Origin: Pseudonocardiales bacterium
Lineage (GTDB): Bacteria > Actinomycetota > Actinomycetes > Mycobacteriales > Jatrophihabitantaceae
Direction of reading: 5' to 3'
Assembly (NCBI GenBank): GCA_030840415.1
Contig: JAVEEO010000447.1
Coordinates: forward strand, 1 to 6,419
Length of the DNA stretch: 6,419 nucleotides
Both the position numbers and the translations under genes were made by a program. This document shows, in pieces, positions 6,041 to 6,419 of this stretch. Every line of letters starts with the position of its first letter. Position 1 is the first letter of the stretch. The notes under the pieces are model-generated. The model did no database searches and was not told where the DNA came from. It worked only from the letters and a program-made list of their open reading frames with translations.

Positions 6041-6419
6041 TTCCAGGGCTGCTGTGCGGTCCAGAACATCGCTTCCAGCCGGGCGGCGGCGCCGGGAGTC
6101 TCCTCCTCGACCAGGCCGGCCTGCTGCTGCGAGCGCACCGTGGTGCCGCCCAGGTAGATCGCGGCCAGCGCTCGCTGGGACAGCCGCAGGTCCGCGGTCG
6201 CCGTCGGAGCCGGCCGGCACTCGGCGTGCGCCGGGCCGCCGTCCAGGCTGAACCTGCCGGCCGCCCAGCCGCCCTCGGCATCCACCACCTCCAGCACCAA
6301 CCGGTCGGTGCCGGCGTAGCGGCGGGCCGTCAGCGCCGCCGGGACGTCCAGCAGCCGCAACCACTCGTTGTCCCCGGTCCAGGTGCGCTGCACCGCCCTG
6401 CCGTCGGTCAGCAGCCACT
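6025..6419 (-). CDS. Eis-like GNAT N-acetyltransferase, C-terminal fragment (5' end outside window)
   Basis: The gene reads in from the right edge of the window, leaving the last 130 residues (WLLTDGRAV onward). WLRLLDVPAALTARRY, then RLVLEVVDAEGGWAAGRFSLDGG and a LSQRALAAIYLGG helix-strand unit, are typical of the sterol-carrier-like C-terminal domain of the Eis / enhanced intracellular survival acetyltransferase family. The protein ends in Trp-Asn-Ala-Thr-Pro-Phe: in mycobacterial Eis the carboxylate of the C-terminal Phe takes part in catalysis, and a terminal Phe is kept here, so the enzyme is probably intact at this end. The family transfers acetyl groups from acetyl-CoA to amines such as aminoglycosides and lysines; the substrate here cannot be told. 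The GTG at 6393 is internal (Val), not a start. It converges with DUF3097, and its terminal codons are duplicated just beyond the stop. Confidence 0.88.
   Translation of the reverse strand, partial: WLLTDGRAVQRTWTGDNEWLRLLDVPAALTARRYAGTDRLVLEVVDAEGGWAAGRFSLDGGPAHAECRPAPTATADLRLSQRALAAIYLGGTTVRSQQQAGLVEEETPGAAARLEAMFWTAQQPWNATPF

Overview
The window is very GC-rich (roughly 70% or more by eye) with strong G/C third-position bias. It looks like actinobacterial chromosome from outside Mycobacterium. The left two thirds follows the conserved order known from M. tuberculosis Rv1480-Rv1486c: DUF58 protein, VWA membrane protein, fabG1/mabA, inhA, ferrochelatase, then a convergent conserved hypothetical. 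The enoyl reductase has the short substrate loop of ordinary FabI enzymes rather than the long loop of mycobacterial InhA, and FabG lacks the mycobacterial N-terminal extension. This suggests a relative that has the cluster but is not adapted to mycolic-acid synthesis. I see no mobile element, CRISPR array or RNA gene.

Layout: (1) 1-1474 (+), the end of a DUF58 gene coupled by a one-base overlap to a VWA-domain membrane protein; these are the partners of a MoxR AAA+ ATPase probably encoded just outside the window. (2) 1541-3065 (+), fabG and fabI, the reductive steps of type II fatty acid elongation. (3) 3088-4146 (+), hemH/cpfC, an iron-sulfur coproporphyrin ferrochelatase. (4) 4252-5007 (-), a conserved hypothetical (Rv1486c-like), convergent with hemH. 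(5) 5086-5910 (+), a DUF3097 protein, divergent from (4). (6) 6025-window end (-), the C-terminal part of an Eis-like N-acetyltransferase, convergent with (5).

Two patterns run across genes. First, every gene that begins with GTG (fabG, hemH, DUF3097 and, with one base more spacing, the minus-strand hypothetical) has a TAnnnT hexamer ending 7-8 nt before the start codon and no well-placed Shine-Dalgarno. That is the signature of leaderless transcription. The two ATG-initiated genes (VWA, fabI) instead sit in coupled or SD-served positions. Second, three genes (hemH, DUF3097, Eis-like) have a short copy of their own stop-codon region duplicated just downstream, and both convergent gaps are filled with such repeats and GC-rich hairpins.

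The genes are mostly core housekeeping functions. I do not see a clear new defence or mobile system. The least understood parts are the DUF3097 protein, with a possible degenerate Toprim fold, and the hypothetical beside ferrochelatase.
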